Of a stretch of DNA of 64,000 nucleotides, positions 43,831-52,391 are shown in pieces. The position numbers were made by a program, and so were the translations under genes. The notes under the pieces were generated by a model that was not told the DNA's origin, did no database searches, and saw only the letters and a program-made list of their open reading frames with translations. The stretch covers positions 1 to 64,000 of the forward strand of contig SVNK01000008.1 in the NCBI GenBank assembly GCA_015066935.1. Direction: 5' to 3'. Each line of letters starts with the position of its first letter. Positions within the stretch are counted from its first letter, which is position 1. Origin of the DNA: Ruminococcus sp. (GTDB taxonomy: Bacteria; Bacillota; Clostridia; Oscillospirales; Ruminococcaceae).

Positions 43831-45525
43831 TCACCTTTGTTTTTGTTTTTCCTTGAGGATTCTGAATGAATCGGGCAGACATTCGATTATATCTCTTGGG
43901 AGCATTGCCTCCATGCCGAATTTTACGGCGGCAGCATCACCTGCAAGTCCGTGCATATAAACGCCTGCACAGGCACTGTCAAAGATGCTGCATCCCTGAG
44001 CTGCTATCGAACCGATAATACCTGCGAGAATATCACCGCAGCCGCCGCAGCTCATGCCTGAATTACCCGTGTGATTTGCGGCAGTCATTCTGCTGTCGGC
44101 GATAACAGTGCCGGCGCCTTTGAGTACGACTGTAACATCGAATTTTTCGGCATATTTTTCGGCAGTAATCATACGGTTTCCGTTTATTTTCGGAATGTCA
44201 CAGCCGAGAAGGCGTGCCATTTCTCCCGGATGAGGAGTAATAATGATGTCTGTCTTTTTCTTCATTAAAATATCTATGTCCGAGGCTATGCAATTTATTC
44301 CATCTGCGTCAATAATTACAGGACAATCCGCATTTTCTGCGACAAATTTTGTCAGTTCAATTGTATCGGGGGTAACTCCCATACCGCAGCCGATTACGAT
44401 AGCATCGGAAGATTTCATAGCGTCGAGGAGGGCATTTTTATTGGGGTCATAGAGCATATATCCGTAATCATCGGATTCAAGTTCGATGTAGGTAGCTTCA
44501 GGAACAAGGGCGGCTACGGTGTCGATACATTTTTCAACGGATGCGATGCGGACAAGTCCCACGCCTGTTCTGAGTGCACCGAGCGCCGCAAATGCAGCAG
44601 CTCCACGCATTGATGAACTTCCTGCAATGACGAGCAGAGAGCCGAAGCTTCCCTTATTGGTATCACATTCACGTTTCGGAGGGAAGGCGGCAAGATAATT
44701 ACGGTCTATGCGGTGGTACTGACGGTCGTCGCTTACGGCGTTGACGGCTTTCACGTGGAGACCTATATCGGCAATAGTGATTTTTCCGCAGTATTTTTTG
44801 AGAGGGTACTGCGTCATGCCGGTCTTGAGGAAGCCGAAGGTGATGGTTTCATCAGCTTTGAAGATTCCGGGAGAAACCGTACCCGTTGTACAGTTTCCGC
44901 CGCTTGGAATATCAACGGCGATACGGTAAGCACTCGTACCGATGCTGAATATCTCGATAATTTCCTGACTGAGTTCGCCGTGGAAGCCTGTTCCGAAAAC
45001 ACCGTCCACGACGACATATGCACAGAGCAGAGCGTTTTTGACAATACGAATTCTTTGTTTTTCCTTGGAAAGGATATTCTCGATAGAGTTGCTTTCAGCA
45101 CCCTTGGCTTTTTCCTTTGCCTGATCGAGCGTCATATAGTTAAGCTCAGCCGCTTCGATAGCAAGGTCGACGGTTTCGCTTCTTGAGCCGTTGATGAATT
45201 CAACTCTTTCACGTGGGAGACGCTCATACATTTCGGCAGCGGGTTCGGTAGAGGGCTGGCTGCCGATGTTGATGATAGTGATTCTGTAGCCACGGTAAAT
45301 GAGGGCGTTTGCCGCAGCGTAGCAGTCACCGCCGTTATTGCCTTTGCCTGCAAGAAAGACGATCGACTTTTCTTCCGGTGGAATATCGGGTTCCTTGCGG
45401 CAGTAATCGTCGATAGCGGAAGCGAGGGCTTTTCCGGCATTTTCCATGAGCTTTTTCCGTGAGACTCCGAGCTCCTCAGAGCGCTCCTCGATAAGCCTCA
45501 TTTGTTTGGGGGAAACGATTTGCAT
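43831..45525 (-). CDS. nnr: Bifunctional NAD(P)H-hydrate epimerase/dehydratase
   Basis: A 564-residue repair enzyme. The N-terminal half (about 1-270) is the YjeF-N epimerase: SVFLAGKGNNGGDCYAAA-like loop (VFLAGKGNNGGDC), VVVDGVFGTGFHG, AVDIPSGGNCTTG. The C-terminal half (about 290-560) is the dehydratase: GSLLVIAGSSSMRGAAAFAALGALRTGVGLV, ITPHPGEMARLLG, and NSGMSCGGCGDILAGIIG with the catalytic Asp. The repair of damaged NADH/NADPH hydrates needs both. ATG 45525 follows GGAGGT; an earlier ATG lacks it. The insertion around TLDQAKEKAKGAESNSIEN in the first half is longer than in most relatives. Confidence 0.93.
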   Translation of the reverse strand: MQIVSPKQMRLIEERSEELGVSRKKLMENAGKALASAIDDYCRKEPDIPPEEKSIVFLAGKGNNGGDCYAAANALIYRGYRITIINIGSQPSTEPAAEMYERLPRERVEFINGSRSETVDLAIEAAELNYMTLDQAKEKAKGAESNSIENILSKEKQRIRIVKNALLCAYVVVDGVFGTGFHGELSQEIIEIFSIGTSAYRIAVDIPSGGNCTTGTVSPGIFKADETITFGFLKTGMTQYPLKKYCGKITIADIGLHVKAVNAVSDDRQYHRIDRNYLAAFPPKRECDTNKGSFGSLLVIAGSSSMRGAAAFAALGALRTGVGLVRIASVEKCIDTVAALVPEATYIELESDDYGYMLYDPNKNALLDAMKSSDAIVIGCGMGVTPDTIELTKFVAENADCPVIIDADGINCIASDIDILMKKKTDIIITPHPGEMARLLGCDIPKINGNRMITAEKYAEKFDVTVVLKGAGTVIADSRMTAANHTGNSGMSCGGCGDILAGIIGSIAAQGCSIFDSACAGVYMHGLAGDAAAVKFGMEAMLPRDIIECLPDSFRILKEKQKQR

Positions 45526-45614
45526 ATGTAATACCTCCTTTTTGCGTATCATTTACGGCATGATACGTAATAAAAATATTTTTTCCGCTTAAAGCAGATT
45601 ATATGGACAGTGTA

Positions 45615-46142
45615 TCAGGAGTCAAGCTCCGCCCTTAACTTTGCTGGAAGGGATTTTCTGATATTTGAGAGCATTTTTTCATTGGGACAGAAAACAAGAC
45701 GTGTCTTTCCGTAGTCCTCATGTTCAAAATCGGCGTAATACTCATGGCTTGCGATGTTATCGGAAACAAGAACGATTGTCATATCCTCGGTTTCCTCCAT
45801 GCCGTCCTCATATTTTCCGAAGGCTGTGAACTTTCTCACGTTTACGGTAAGCATTTCTGAGCGTTTTTTCTTGGCGATAATCTTATCAACGTCAAGTTCT
45901 CCGTTGGTGAAGGTGTACTCGTACTCGATCATGGACGACTGTACAATGCGGAATGTTCCGAAAGCAGCCACAACGGAAAGGATGATTCCGATAGTGGCAA
46001 CAAGACCGTTCTGAAGCTGCATTGCAGCCAGCAGAAGAAGCATGAGAGTCACGATGATTCCGATAATGGTCAGCACGATTCTTTTAAGCTTATCTGAAGC
46101 GGTTTCGTTCTTTTTAATGAGCTGTTCTGCAAAATTATCCAT
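45615..46142 (-). CDS. Small membrane protein with PH-like soluble domain
   Basis: A 175-residue protein. The soluble start (MDNFAEQLIKKNETASDKLKR) leads to two adjacent membrane helices (about 25-70), then a beta-rich domain (YEYTFTNGELDVDKIIAKKKRSEMLTVNVRKFTAFGKYEDG) like bacterial PH-type domains of membrane proteins. From memory it resembles the uncharacterised DUF6106 group. The ATG at 46142 follows AAGGAG. It is divergent from pheS, and its function is unknown. Confidence 0.75.
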   Translation of the reverse strand: MDNFAEQLIKKNETASDKLKRIVLTIIGIIVTLMLLLLAAMQLQNGLVATIGIILSVVAAFGTFRIVQSSMIEYEYTFTNGELDVDKIIAKKKRSEMLTVNVRKFTAFGKYEDGMEETEDMTIVLVSDNIASHEYYADFEHEDYGKTRLVFCPNEKMLSNIRKSLPAKLRAELDS

Positions 46143-46212
46143 AAATAAAATCTCCTTAATATATCGTATGTTAATATAATAGCACAAAAATCTTTAAATT
46201 TCAAGAAAAGAC

Positions 46213-46241
46213 TTGATTTTTTTTTGAAATAAGTTTATAAT
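46213..46241 (+). promoter_or_regulatory. Promoter of the pheS T-box operon
   Basis: TTGATT (46213-46218), 17 bp, TATAAT (46236-46241). Transcription would start near 46248, directly before the T-box leader. Confidence 0.8.
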
Positions 46242-46247
46242 AATTTG

Positions 46248-46500
46248 TGAACAACACAATGACTGAGAGAGTAGGTTTACGGAATGTCGTCAGAGAGGGG
46301 CATAATGGTGTGAGTGCCCTGTCGGACCGCAGACTGAAGTTCACTCACGAGTGGCAGCGTTGAAATGTCGGAATACATATTGCGGCAGTGTAGACGATGA
46401 CGTAGGTCTGCGTTAAAGACAAGAGAGTGTTGGCTCTCCTGACAATGGGTGGTTAAAAGCAAGATGTGTCTTGTCCTGTTGGACAGGGCACTTATTTTAT
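46248..46500 (+). ncRNA. T-box leader for phenylalanyl-tRNA synthetase
   Basis: A classic T-box riboswitch. Stem I begins near GAGAGAGTAGG and returns with the specifier loop TGAAGTTCAC, in which TTC (46340-46342) is a Phe codon, matching the downstream pheS. The T-box sequence AATGGGTGG is at 46444-46452, with TGGT for pairing to the uncharged tRNA end. An 11-bp terminator stem (46466-46476 with 46481-46491) and TTATTTT follow. Uncharged tRNA-Phe should favour the antiterminator and raise expression of pheS, the middle gene and pheT. Confidence 0.92.
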
Positions 46501-46531
46501 GTCAGCACAAAAATTTTATGAGGTGATAATT

Positions 46532-47560
46532 TTGAAAGAACAGCTTGAAAAAATCGAATTGCAAGCAAAACAGGAACTTTCATCCTGTACCGAGATCAAG
46601 GCTCTTGATGAGCTGAGAATCAAGTATCTCGGAAAAAAGGGCGAGCTTACCGCAATTCTGAAGCAGATGGGAAAACTTTCCGCAGAGGAGCGTCCCGTTA
46701 TCGGTCAGCTTGCAAATCAGGTAAGAGCAGACATCGAGGAAGCTCTCAACAGCAAGCTTGCAGCTCTCAAGTCAGAGGCTCAGGCAGCTAAAATCAAGGA
46801 GGAGTCAATTGATATTACCCTTCCCGGAAAGAAGGCTCCCATGGGCAAGCTCCACCCACTCACAAGGGTTGAGAACGAAATCCGTGAAATCTTCATGGGA
46901 ATGGGCTTTGAGATTGCCGACGGTCCCGAAATCGACGACGATTACCACGTTTTCGAGGCTCTCAATCTTCCTCCCGACCATCCCGCACGTGATACTCAGG
47001 ATACATTCTATATAGACGGTACAGACGAGACTGTTCTCCTACGTACACAGACCTCCTCCGTACAGGTTCATGTAATGGAGAATCAGAAGCCTCCGATCCG
47101 CATTATTTCTCCCGGACGTGTATTCCGTTCAGACGCCGTTGATGCAACACATTCTCCTCTTTTCCACCAGATTGAGGGACTCGTTATCGACAAGGGAATC
47201 ACAATGTCCGACCTCAAGGGTACACTTGATATGCTTATGAAGAAGCTCTACGGCGCAGACTGCAAGCTTCGTTTCCGTCCCCACCACTTCCCGTTCACAG
47301 AGCCTTCATGCGAGGTTGACATAAGCTGCTTCAACTGCGGAGGCTGCGGATGTTCGATGTGCAAGGACGAGGGATACATCGAGCTTCTCGGTGCAGGCAT
47401 GGTTCACCCCAAGGTTCTTGAAAACTGCGGAATCGACCCTGAGGTTTACTCGGGATTTGCATTCGGTCTCGGTCTTGAGCGTATGGTTATGGGACGTTAC
47501 GACATCAACGACCTCCGTCTCCTCTATGAGAACGATGTAAGATTCTTAGAGCAGTTCTGA
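46532..47560 (+). CDS. pheS: Phenylalanyl-tRNA synthetase alpha subunit
   Basis: A 342-residue class II synthetase subunit. Motifs: the coiled-coil N-terminus, LGKKGELTAILKQMG, GKLHPLTRVENEIREIFMGMGFEIADGPEIDDDYHVFEALNLPPDHPARDTQDTF spanning motif 1, RTQTSSVQVHVM, PGRVFRSDAVDATHSPLFHQIEG (motif 2) and GFAFGLGLERMVMGRYDI (motif 3). The start is TTG 46532, 6 nt after GAGGTG; an upstream ATG in frame lies in the leader terminator and is rejected. Controlled by the T-box. Confidence 0.97.
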   Translation: MKEQLEKIELQAKQELSSCTEIKALDELRIKYLGKKGELTAILKQMGKLSAEERPVIGQLANQVRADIEEALNSKLAALKSEAQAAKIKEESIDITLPGKKAPMGKLHPLTRVENEIREIFMGMGFEIADGPEIDDDYHVFEALNLPPDHPARDTQDTFYIDGTDETVLLRTQTSSVQVHVMENQKPPIRIISPGRVFRSDAVDATHSPLFHQIEGLVIDKGITMSDLKGTLDMLMKKLYGADCKLRFRPHHFPFTEPSCEVDISCFNCGGCGCSMCKDEGYIELLGAGMVHPKVLENCGIDPEVYSGFAFGLGLERMVMGRYDINDLRLLYENDVRFLEQF

Positions 47561-47562
47561 TA

Positions 47563-48186
47563 ATGAAAGACGACGGATTATTCGGGTTATACAAGAAAAA
47601 TATCAGAAAAGTATCGTTGTTCTGGACGATTTTCAATATTGTCTATACGCTTCTGCTTATTCCGCTGCTTAAATTTGTTGACGGTCACGATTACGGTATG
47701 CTGTGGAAGATTATTGCGGTATCTGTTGACGCAGCATTGATTTTCTACAATATAAAGCAGAGTGCTTCGTTCAAAAAACAGCTTAATGCCGTTTCGGAAC
47801 ATAAATCACAGGTCATAGAAAAAGAACTTGAAAGCTGTACTCCGTACAGAAAGTTATACTTCACATCAGAATATCTGTTTTCAACAGAGGGAGTTGTTCT
47901 CCCGTATTATGAAATAGACGCTCTTATCACGCTTTCCTATACATCATCTCCGACCGCAACATCACTCCTCATCAAAACAAAGAGCTTCGGAAACTGTCGG
48001 GTACGAATCGGTCTCGGAGTTCTGCCAAGGGAGTTTTATGAGACTTTTATCAAGCATTGTCCCGCTGCGGAAATTGTTTTCAAGGTCAATTTTCAGAAAG
48101 CAGACATGGAGGAGTATTACAATACCATAAAAAAGGAAAGCATTACTGTTGTCAGAAGCAGGAATAACGATATAAACAGGAGGTAA
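47563..48186 (+). CDS. Membrane protein of unknown function between pheS and pheT
   Basis: A 207-residue protein with two N-terminal membrane helices (about 18-62) and a soluble domain (about 85-200) like PH-type/YcxB-like domains (LYFTSEYLFSTEGVVLPYYEIDALITLSY, LLIKTKSFGNCRVRIGLG). It lies 2 bp after pheS and 5 bp before pheT, so it is in the T-box operon. Genes between pheS and pheT are uncommon. The domain plan is like that of the gene at 45615, across the same promoter region. No strong ribosome site precedes it, so coupling to pheS translation is likely. Function unknown. Confidence 0.75.
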   Translation: MKDDGLFGLYKKNIRKVSLFWTIFNIVYTLLLIPLLKFVDGHDYGMLWKIIAVSVDAALIFYNIKQSASFKKQLNAVSEHKSQVIEKELESCTPYRKLYFTSEYLFSTEGVVLPYYEIDALITLSYTSSPTATSLLIKTKSFGNCRVRIGLGVLPREFYETFIKHCPAAEIVFKVNFQKADMEEYYNTIKKESITVVRSRNNDINRR

Positions 48187-48191
48187 AATAA

Positions 48192-50648
48192 ATGAATTTG
48201 TCTATGAAATGGCTTAACGACTACGTTGAAGCCGATATGCCGATAAAGGATTACTGCCACGCTCTTACAATGAGCGGTTCGAAGGTAGAGGGTTATGAGG
48301 TCGAAGGCAAAGAGATTACAAACGTAGTAGTCGGAAAGATTCTCTCAAAGGGACCTCACGAAAATGCCGACGCACTTTTCGTATGTCAGGTTGACATCGG
48401 TGCAGACGCTCCCATACAGATTGTAACAAATGCAAAGAATGTCAAGGAAGGCGATATTGTTCCCGTTGCTCTTGACGGAGCAGTTCTTCCCGGTGGATTT
48501 AAAATCAAGAAGGGCAAGCTCCGTGGCGTTGAAAGCTTCGGAATGTTCTGCGGACTTGATACACTCGGTCTTACTTCACACGACTTCCCTTATGCTGATC
48601 CCGAGGGCGTTTTCGTGATTGAGGAGGACTGCACTATCGGTCAGGACATCCATTCGGCAATCGGTCTTGACGACACATCGGTTGAGTTTGAAATCACTTC
48701 AAACCGTCCCGACTGTCTCAGTGTAATCGGTCTTGCAAGAGAGACAGCCGCAACCTTCGGCAAGGCTCTCACTGTAAAGGAACCCGACTTCAAGGGCGTT
48801 GACGGCGACATAAATTCCATGCTTAAAGTTGACATCCACAACACTGAGAAGTGTCAGCGTTACTGTGCAGGCATCGTAAAGAACGTTAAAATCGAGCCTT
48901 CACCGAGATGGATGAGAGAGCGTCTCCGTGCAAGCGGTGTACGTCCAATCAACAACTTCGTTGACATCACAAACTATGTAATGCTTGAATACGGTCAGCC
49001 CATGCACGCTTTCGACCTCCGCTATGTTGAGGGCAGTCACATCAACGTAAGAAATGCTGTCAACGGCGAAAAAATCGTTACTCTTGACGGTGTAGAGCGT
49101 GAGCTTTCCGACGATATGCTCGTTATTGCGGATGAGAAGAAGCCCGTTGCCGTTGCAGGCGTTATGGGCGGAGAATACAGCGGTATCATGGAAGATACAA
49201 CAACAGTTGTATTTGAGTCGGCATACTTTGAGCCTTCACAGGTACGTCGTACTTCAAAGAAGCTCAGAATGAAGTCCGATGCTTCATCACGTTATGAAAA
49301 AGGCGTTGACAGACTTATCTCAATGACCTGTCTGAAGCGTGCATTTGAGCTTGTTGAGGAGCTTGGTGCAGGTGAGGTTCTCAATACGGTTATCGACTGT
49401 GATTACACAGACAAGACCCCTGCATCTGTTGAGTTCAATCCTGCATGGATAAACGAGTTCCTCGGAACAGACATTTCAGAAGCTGACATGAAGGACTACC
49501 TCGGACGTCTTGGCTTTACATTTGCCGACGGAAAGGTGATTGCACCGAGCTTCCGTATTGATATTGAGTGCAAGGCTGACATTGCCGAGGAGGTTGCACG
49601 TATCTACGGCTACAACAATATCCCCTCAACCGATTTCAGAGGTGTTGCAAGAGCAGAGTACACAGCGGAGCAGAAGTTTGTCCGCACACTCAGAAACGCT
49701 GCCGTTTCACTCGGCGGATACGAGATTGCAACATACTCTTTCGTATCACCGAAGTATTTCGATAAAATCCGTATTGCAGAGGACAGCAAGCTCCGCAATG
49801 TTGTACGCATTGTAAATCCTCTCGGTGAGGACACAAGCGTTATGAGAACAACAACAATTCCCTCGATGCTTGACGTACTTGCTTTCAACTACAATAACAG
49901 AAACGAAAAGGCTTGTCTCTTTGAAATCAGCAAGGAATACCTTCCTGCTGCCGAGGAGAAGCCCTACATCAACGGCGACACACTTGCCTGCAACGGCAAT
50001 AAGAAGCACCGTTATGAGTATTCTCTCCCCGATGAGCCTCAGAGACTCACTATCGGTATGTACGGCGGCGACGCTGATTTCTACACAATGAAGGGCATGG
50101 TTGAACAGCTCCTTGATGAAATGAGAATCAGTGATGTTGAGTATTATCGTGCATCCGACTGCGATGTATTCGGCGAGAAGAATGCTTTCCATCCCGGAAG
50201 AAGTGCAGTTCTTGTAAGAAACGGCGTTCATATCGGCATTATGGGTGAGGTCCACCCCGATGTTCTTGAAACTTACGGACTTGGTACAAAGGCATATGTG
50301 GCAAAGCTCTGTATTCCTGAGCTTATGGAGGCTGCCGACGAGAAAATCACATATAGTCCGCTTCCGAAATTCCCTGCATCGACCCGTGACCTCAGCCTTA
50401 TCTGTGACGATGACGTTCCTGTTGCAGCGCTTGAAAAGGCAATCAAGGGTGCTGTAGGCAAAATCCTTGAGAAAGTTACTCTGTTTGACGTTTATAAGGG
50501 CAAGCAGATCGAGGACGGCAAAAAGAGCGTATCATATTCGATTTCAATGCGTTCTCACGAGGGAACTCTCACCGACGAGCAGGCAGACGCTGCTATGAAG
50601 CGTGTTCTGAAGGCTCTTGCTGAAATCGGAGCAGAACTCAGAGCATAA
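48192..50648 (+). CDS. pheT: Phenylalanyl-tRNA synthetase beta subunit
   Basis: An 818-residue beta subunit of full length. Domains in order: tRNA-binding OB fold (about 40-150, VVVGKILSKGPHENADALFVCQVDIG), the B3/B4 editing region (SNRPDCLSVIGLARETAATFG, NNFVDITNYVMLEYGQPMHAFDLR), B5 (DYTDKTPASVEFNPAWINEFLG), the class II core (YSFVSPKYFDKIRI, FNYNNRNEKACLFEISKEY) and the anticodon-binding ferredoxin fold at the end (FPASTRDLSLICDDDVPVAALEKAI). AGGAGG precedes the ATG. Works as an alpha2-beta2 enzyme with PheS. Confidence 0.98.
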   Translation: MNLSMKWLNDYVEADMPIKDYCHALTMSGSKVEGYEVEGKEITNVVVGKILSKGPHENADALFVCQVDIGADAPIQIVTNAKNVKEGDIVPVALDGAVLPGGFKIKKGKLRGVESFGMFCGLDTLGLTSHDFPYADPEGVFVIEEDCTIGQDIHSAIGLDDTSVEFEITSNRPDCLSVIGLARETAATFGKALTVKEPDFKGVDGDINSMLKVDIHNTEKCQRYCAGIVKNVKIEPSPRWMRERLRASGVRPINNFVDITNYVMLEYGQPMHAFDLRYVEGSHINVRNAVNGEKIVTLDGVERELSDDMLVIADEKKPVAVAGVMGGEYSGIMEDTTTVVFESAYFEPSQVRRTSKKLRMKSDASSRYEKGVDRLISMTCLKRAFELVEELGAGEVLNTVIDCDYTDKTPASVEFNPAWINEFLGTDISEADMKDYLGRLGFTFADGKVIAPSFRIDIECKADIAEEVARIYGYNNIPSTDFRGVARAEYTAEQKFVRTLRNAAVSLGGYEIATYSFVSPKYFDKIRIAEDSKLRNVVRIVNPLGEDTSVMRTTTIPSMLDVLAFNYNNRNEKACLFEISKEYLPAAEEKPYINGDTLACNGNKKHRYEYSLPDEPQRLTIGMYGGDADFYTMKGMVEQLLDEMRISDVEYYRASDCDVFGEKNAFHPGRSAVLVRNGVHIGIMGEVHPDVLETYGLGTKAYVAKLCIPELMEAADEKITYSPLPKFPASTRDLSLICDDDVPVAALEKAIKGAVGKILEKVTLFDVYKGKQIEDGKKSVSYSISMRSHEGTLTDEQADAAMKRVLKALAEIGAELRA

Positions 50649-50658
50649 TATAACGCAT

Positions 50659-50706
50659 AGAACGGCTTGCCTCTGCAAATCGGACAGGGGAGCCGTTCTT
50701 TTTTGT
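50659..50706 (+). terminator. pheT terminator
   Basis: Arms AGAACGGCT (50659-50667) and AGCCGTTCT (50691-50699), with further inner pairing, then TTTTTT. Confidence 0.85.
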
Positions 50707-50775
50707 ACAATCCGTTTCTGACGTCTTTGTGAGGTTTCAGTGAGGTATTGCACTGAATAACAAGGAGGACGGGTC

Positions 50776-50804
50776 TTGAAAACAGGTACTGTATATGGTA
50801 TAAT
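50776..50804 (+). promoter_or_regulatory. Promoter of the radical SAM gene
   Basis: TTGAAA (50776-50781), 17 bp, TATAAT (50799-50804). The transcript would begin with a 250-nt leader made almost wholly of hairpins. Confidence 0.7.
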
Positions 50805-50816
50805 TAATGTGTCCTC

Positions 50817-50894
50817 AATAACCGCCGTCAGGCGGTTATTGCCCCGAACTTCGTTCGGGGAGCGCAAATTCTTTATAATATGAGGAATTTGCGC
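50817..50894 (+). repeat. Three consecutive hairpins in the radical SAM leader
   Basis: AATAACCGCC/GGCGGTTATT (50817-50840), CCCCGAA/TTCGGGG with a 5-nt loop (50842-50860), and GCGCAAATTC/GAATTTGCGC (50862-50894). The stems are perfect. They lie just downstream of the predicted start and upstream of repeat B copy 1. No T tract follows, so they are not plain terminators. Confidence 0.7.
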
Positions 50895-50907
50895 ATCACA
50901 TTCATTG

Positions 50908-51038
50908 ATGTCAAGCTCATTTTGCCCTATAGGGCAAAACAAAGTGCAAGAAAAATTATCAATTCCTTTATTTTTTCTTGCACTTTGTCAACTTAAAATT
51001 GGCTATATTAAGCCAATTTTAAGTTGATGAGCTGACAT
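50908..51038 (+). repeat. Repeat family B, copy 1
   Basis: A 131-bp element closed by near-inverted ends (TCAAGCTCAT and ATGAGCTGA). Inside are three hairpins: the 20-bp palindrome at 50920-50939, arms AAAGTGCAAGAAAAA/TTTTTTCTTGCACTTT (50941-50986), and a 16-bp stem at 50989-51004 with 51011-51026. A second copy is at 56882-57019 in the same orientation. Both end about 30 bp before a start codon. Confidence 0.85.
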
Positions 51039-51066
51039 TAATTGTGATAAAAAACAGGAGGTTTCT

Positions 51067-52083
51067 ATGCAGAAAAGTCCGTTTGAGTATTCTCTTGACA
51101 ATAAGCGGTATCACACCCTTAACTATTATAACCGTAATAAATACGGCAGAAAAGTCTATAAAGCGGTTCTTGACTGCGGATTCACCTGTCCCAATATCGA
51201 CGGAACCAGAGGCGTAGGCGGATGTGTTTTCTGCGACGGAGGAAGCGGCTATTTTACCAGGCCGTCACTTACAGTAAGTGAACAGCTGAGTGCGGAAATA
51301 GAAAGAATTGAACGCAAAAACGGTTCCGAAGCTTCTGTGATTGCCTATTTACAGGCGAATACCAATACATATGCTCCTGCCGGCAAACTTGCAGCCCTGT
51401 ACGACAGCATACTTGAATTTCCTCAGGTTGCAGGAGTCTCAATCGGTACACGTGCCGACTGTCTTTCCGAAGAAGTTCTCGATGTCCTCAGCAGTCTTAA
51501 TGAAAAAACGACACTGACGGTTGAGCTTGGAATGCAGACGGTCCACGAAAAGACGATTGGCTTCATAAATCGGGGCTGCTCGCACGAGGAGTTCCTCGAC
51601 GGCTATTTCAGACTCAGACAGCGGGGAATACGTGTCTGTCTGCATATCATCAATGGTCTGCCGTATGAGACAACCGAAATGATGCTTGAGACGGCTGAAC
51701 AGACTGCACTGCTTGCACCGGATGCGGTAAAAATCCAGATGCTCCACGTCATAAAGGGGACAAGACTTGCAGAGCTTTATTCACATGAAGATTTCGGACT
51801 TCTTACGAGAGACGAATACATAGATATAACGGTTCGTCAGCTGGAGCTTCTGCCGCCTGAAACGGTCATAGAGCGTATTACGGGAGACGGCGATAAATCT
51901 AAGCTTATCGCACCTTTGTGGTCGGCGGACAAAATCGCTGTTCTCGGAGGAATCGACAAAAAACTTGCTGAACTTGATACGATGCAAGGTAAAAGATTTA
52001 AGGCAATACCGCACAGAGCTTGTGCGAAAGATGCGAAGTCAGATTTTTTGTCAGATTGTACAGAAATTCCGAAGGCATACTGA
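51067..52083 (+). CDS. TIGR01212-type radical SAM protein (YtqA/YhcC-like) with repeat-derived tail
   Basis: A 338-residue radical SAM protein. The cluster-binding cysteines are in DCGFTCPNIDGTRGVGGCVFC, a variant arrangement typical of this family, followed by YLQANTNTYAP, VSIGTRADCLSEEVLDVL, VELGMQTVHEKTIGFINRGC and HIINGLPYETTEMM. The family core ends near LDTMQGKRFK (about residue 311). The last 27 codons (AIPHRACAKDAK... to the stop) lie inside repeat A (51998 onward), so the C-terminus was added by an insertion. The substrate is unknown. AGGAGG precedes the ATG. Confidence 0.9.
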   Translation: MQKSPFEYSLDNKRYHTLNYYNRNKYGRKVYKAVLDCGFTCPNIDGTRGVGGCVFCDGGSGYFTRPSLTVSEQLSAEIERIERKNGSEASVIAYLQANTNTYAPAGKLAALYDSILEFPQVAGVSIGTRADCLSEEVLDVLSSLNEKTTLTVELGMQTVHEKTIGFINRGCSHEEFLDGYFRLRQRGIRVCLHIINGLPYETTEMMLETAEQTALLAPDAVKIQMLHVIKGTRLAELYSHEDFGLLTRDEYIDITVRQLELLPPETVIERITGDGDKSKLIAPLWSADKIAVLGGIDKKLAELDTMQGKRFKAIPHRACAKDAKSDFLSDCTEIPKAY

Positions 52084-52177
52084 CGTATGTCAAGGAATTT
52101 TTGTGCGGAATGGCGAAAAATATGCAAGCAGATTTCGTGCAAAGCCGTCAGGCGGGCTTTGTGCGGTGTTGCCTTAA
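51998..52177. repeat. Repeat family A, full copy (MITE-like)
   Basis: A 180-bp element with 22-bp inverted ends TTAAGGCAATACCGCACA... and ...TGTGCGGTGTTGCCTTAA that differ at two positions. The same ends form the short hairpin at 31135-31185. It encodes no protein of its own except the in-frame tail of the radical SAM gene. Its size and ends fit a non-autonomous miniature transposon; no matching transposase is in the window. Confidence 0.8.
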
Positions 52178-52269
52178 GCAGTGATTACGTGGGATTTGTG
52201 CGATATAAACAATAATACCGAGTCGAAAACGGCAAAAATCACAATTTTATTATTTGCACAAAAATTCTT

Positions 52270-52298
52270 TTGACATTAATATGGTTTTGTGATATAAT
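52270..52298 (+). promoter_or_regulatory. Promoter of the MinD-like gene
   Basis: TTGACA (52270-52275), 17 bp, TATAAT (52293-52298): full consensus. A hairpin (GCAGTTCA/TGAACTGC) lies in the 5' untranslated part near 52337-52358. The rest of 52178-52391 shows nothing else. Confidence 0.9.
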
Positions 52299-52391
52299 AT
52301 AAAGTAAGTAAATTAAGGTTATAGAATATCCACTGCGGCAGTTCAGAAATTGAACTGCGGTGCTTCGGCATATTTCGGAAAGGAAATGAAA

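Noticed and set aside
50776-50880. A 35-codon TTG frame after AAGGAGG before repeat B
   Set aside because: The TTG is also the -35 box of a good promoter and most of the frame is hairpin sequence, so coding is unlikely.
50817-51038. CRISPR array
   Set aside because: The repeats are single palindromes of different sequence with no regular repeat-spacer order and no cas genes nearby.
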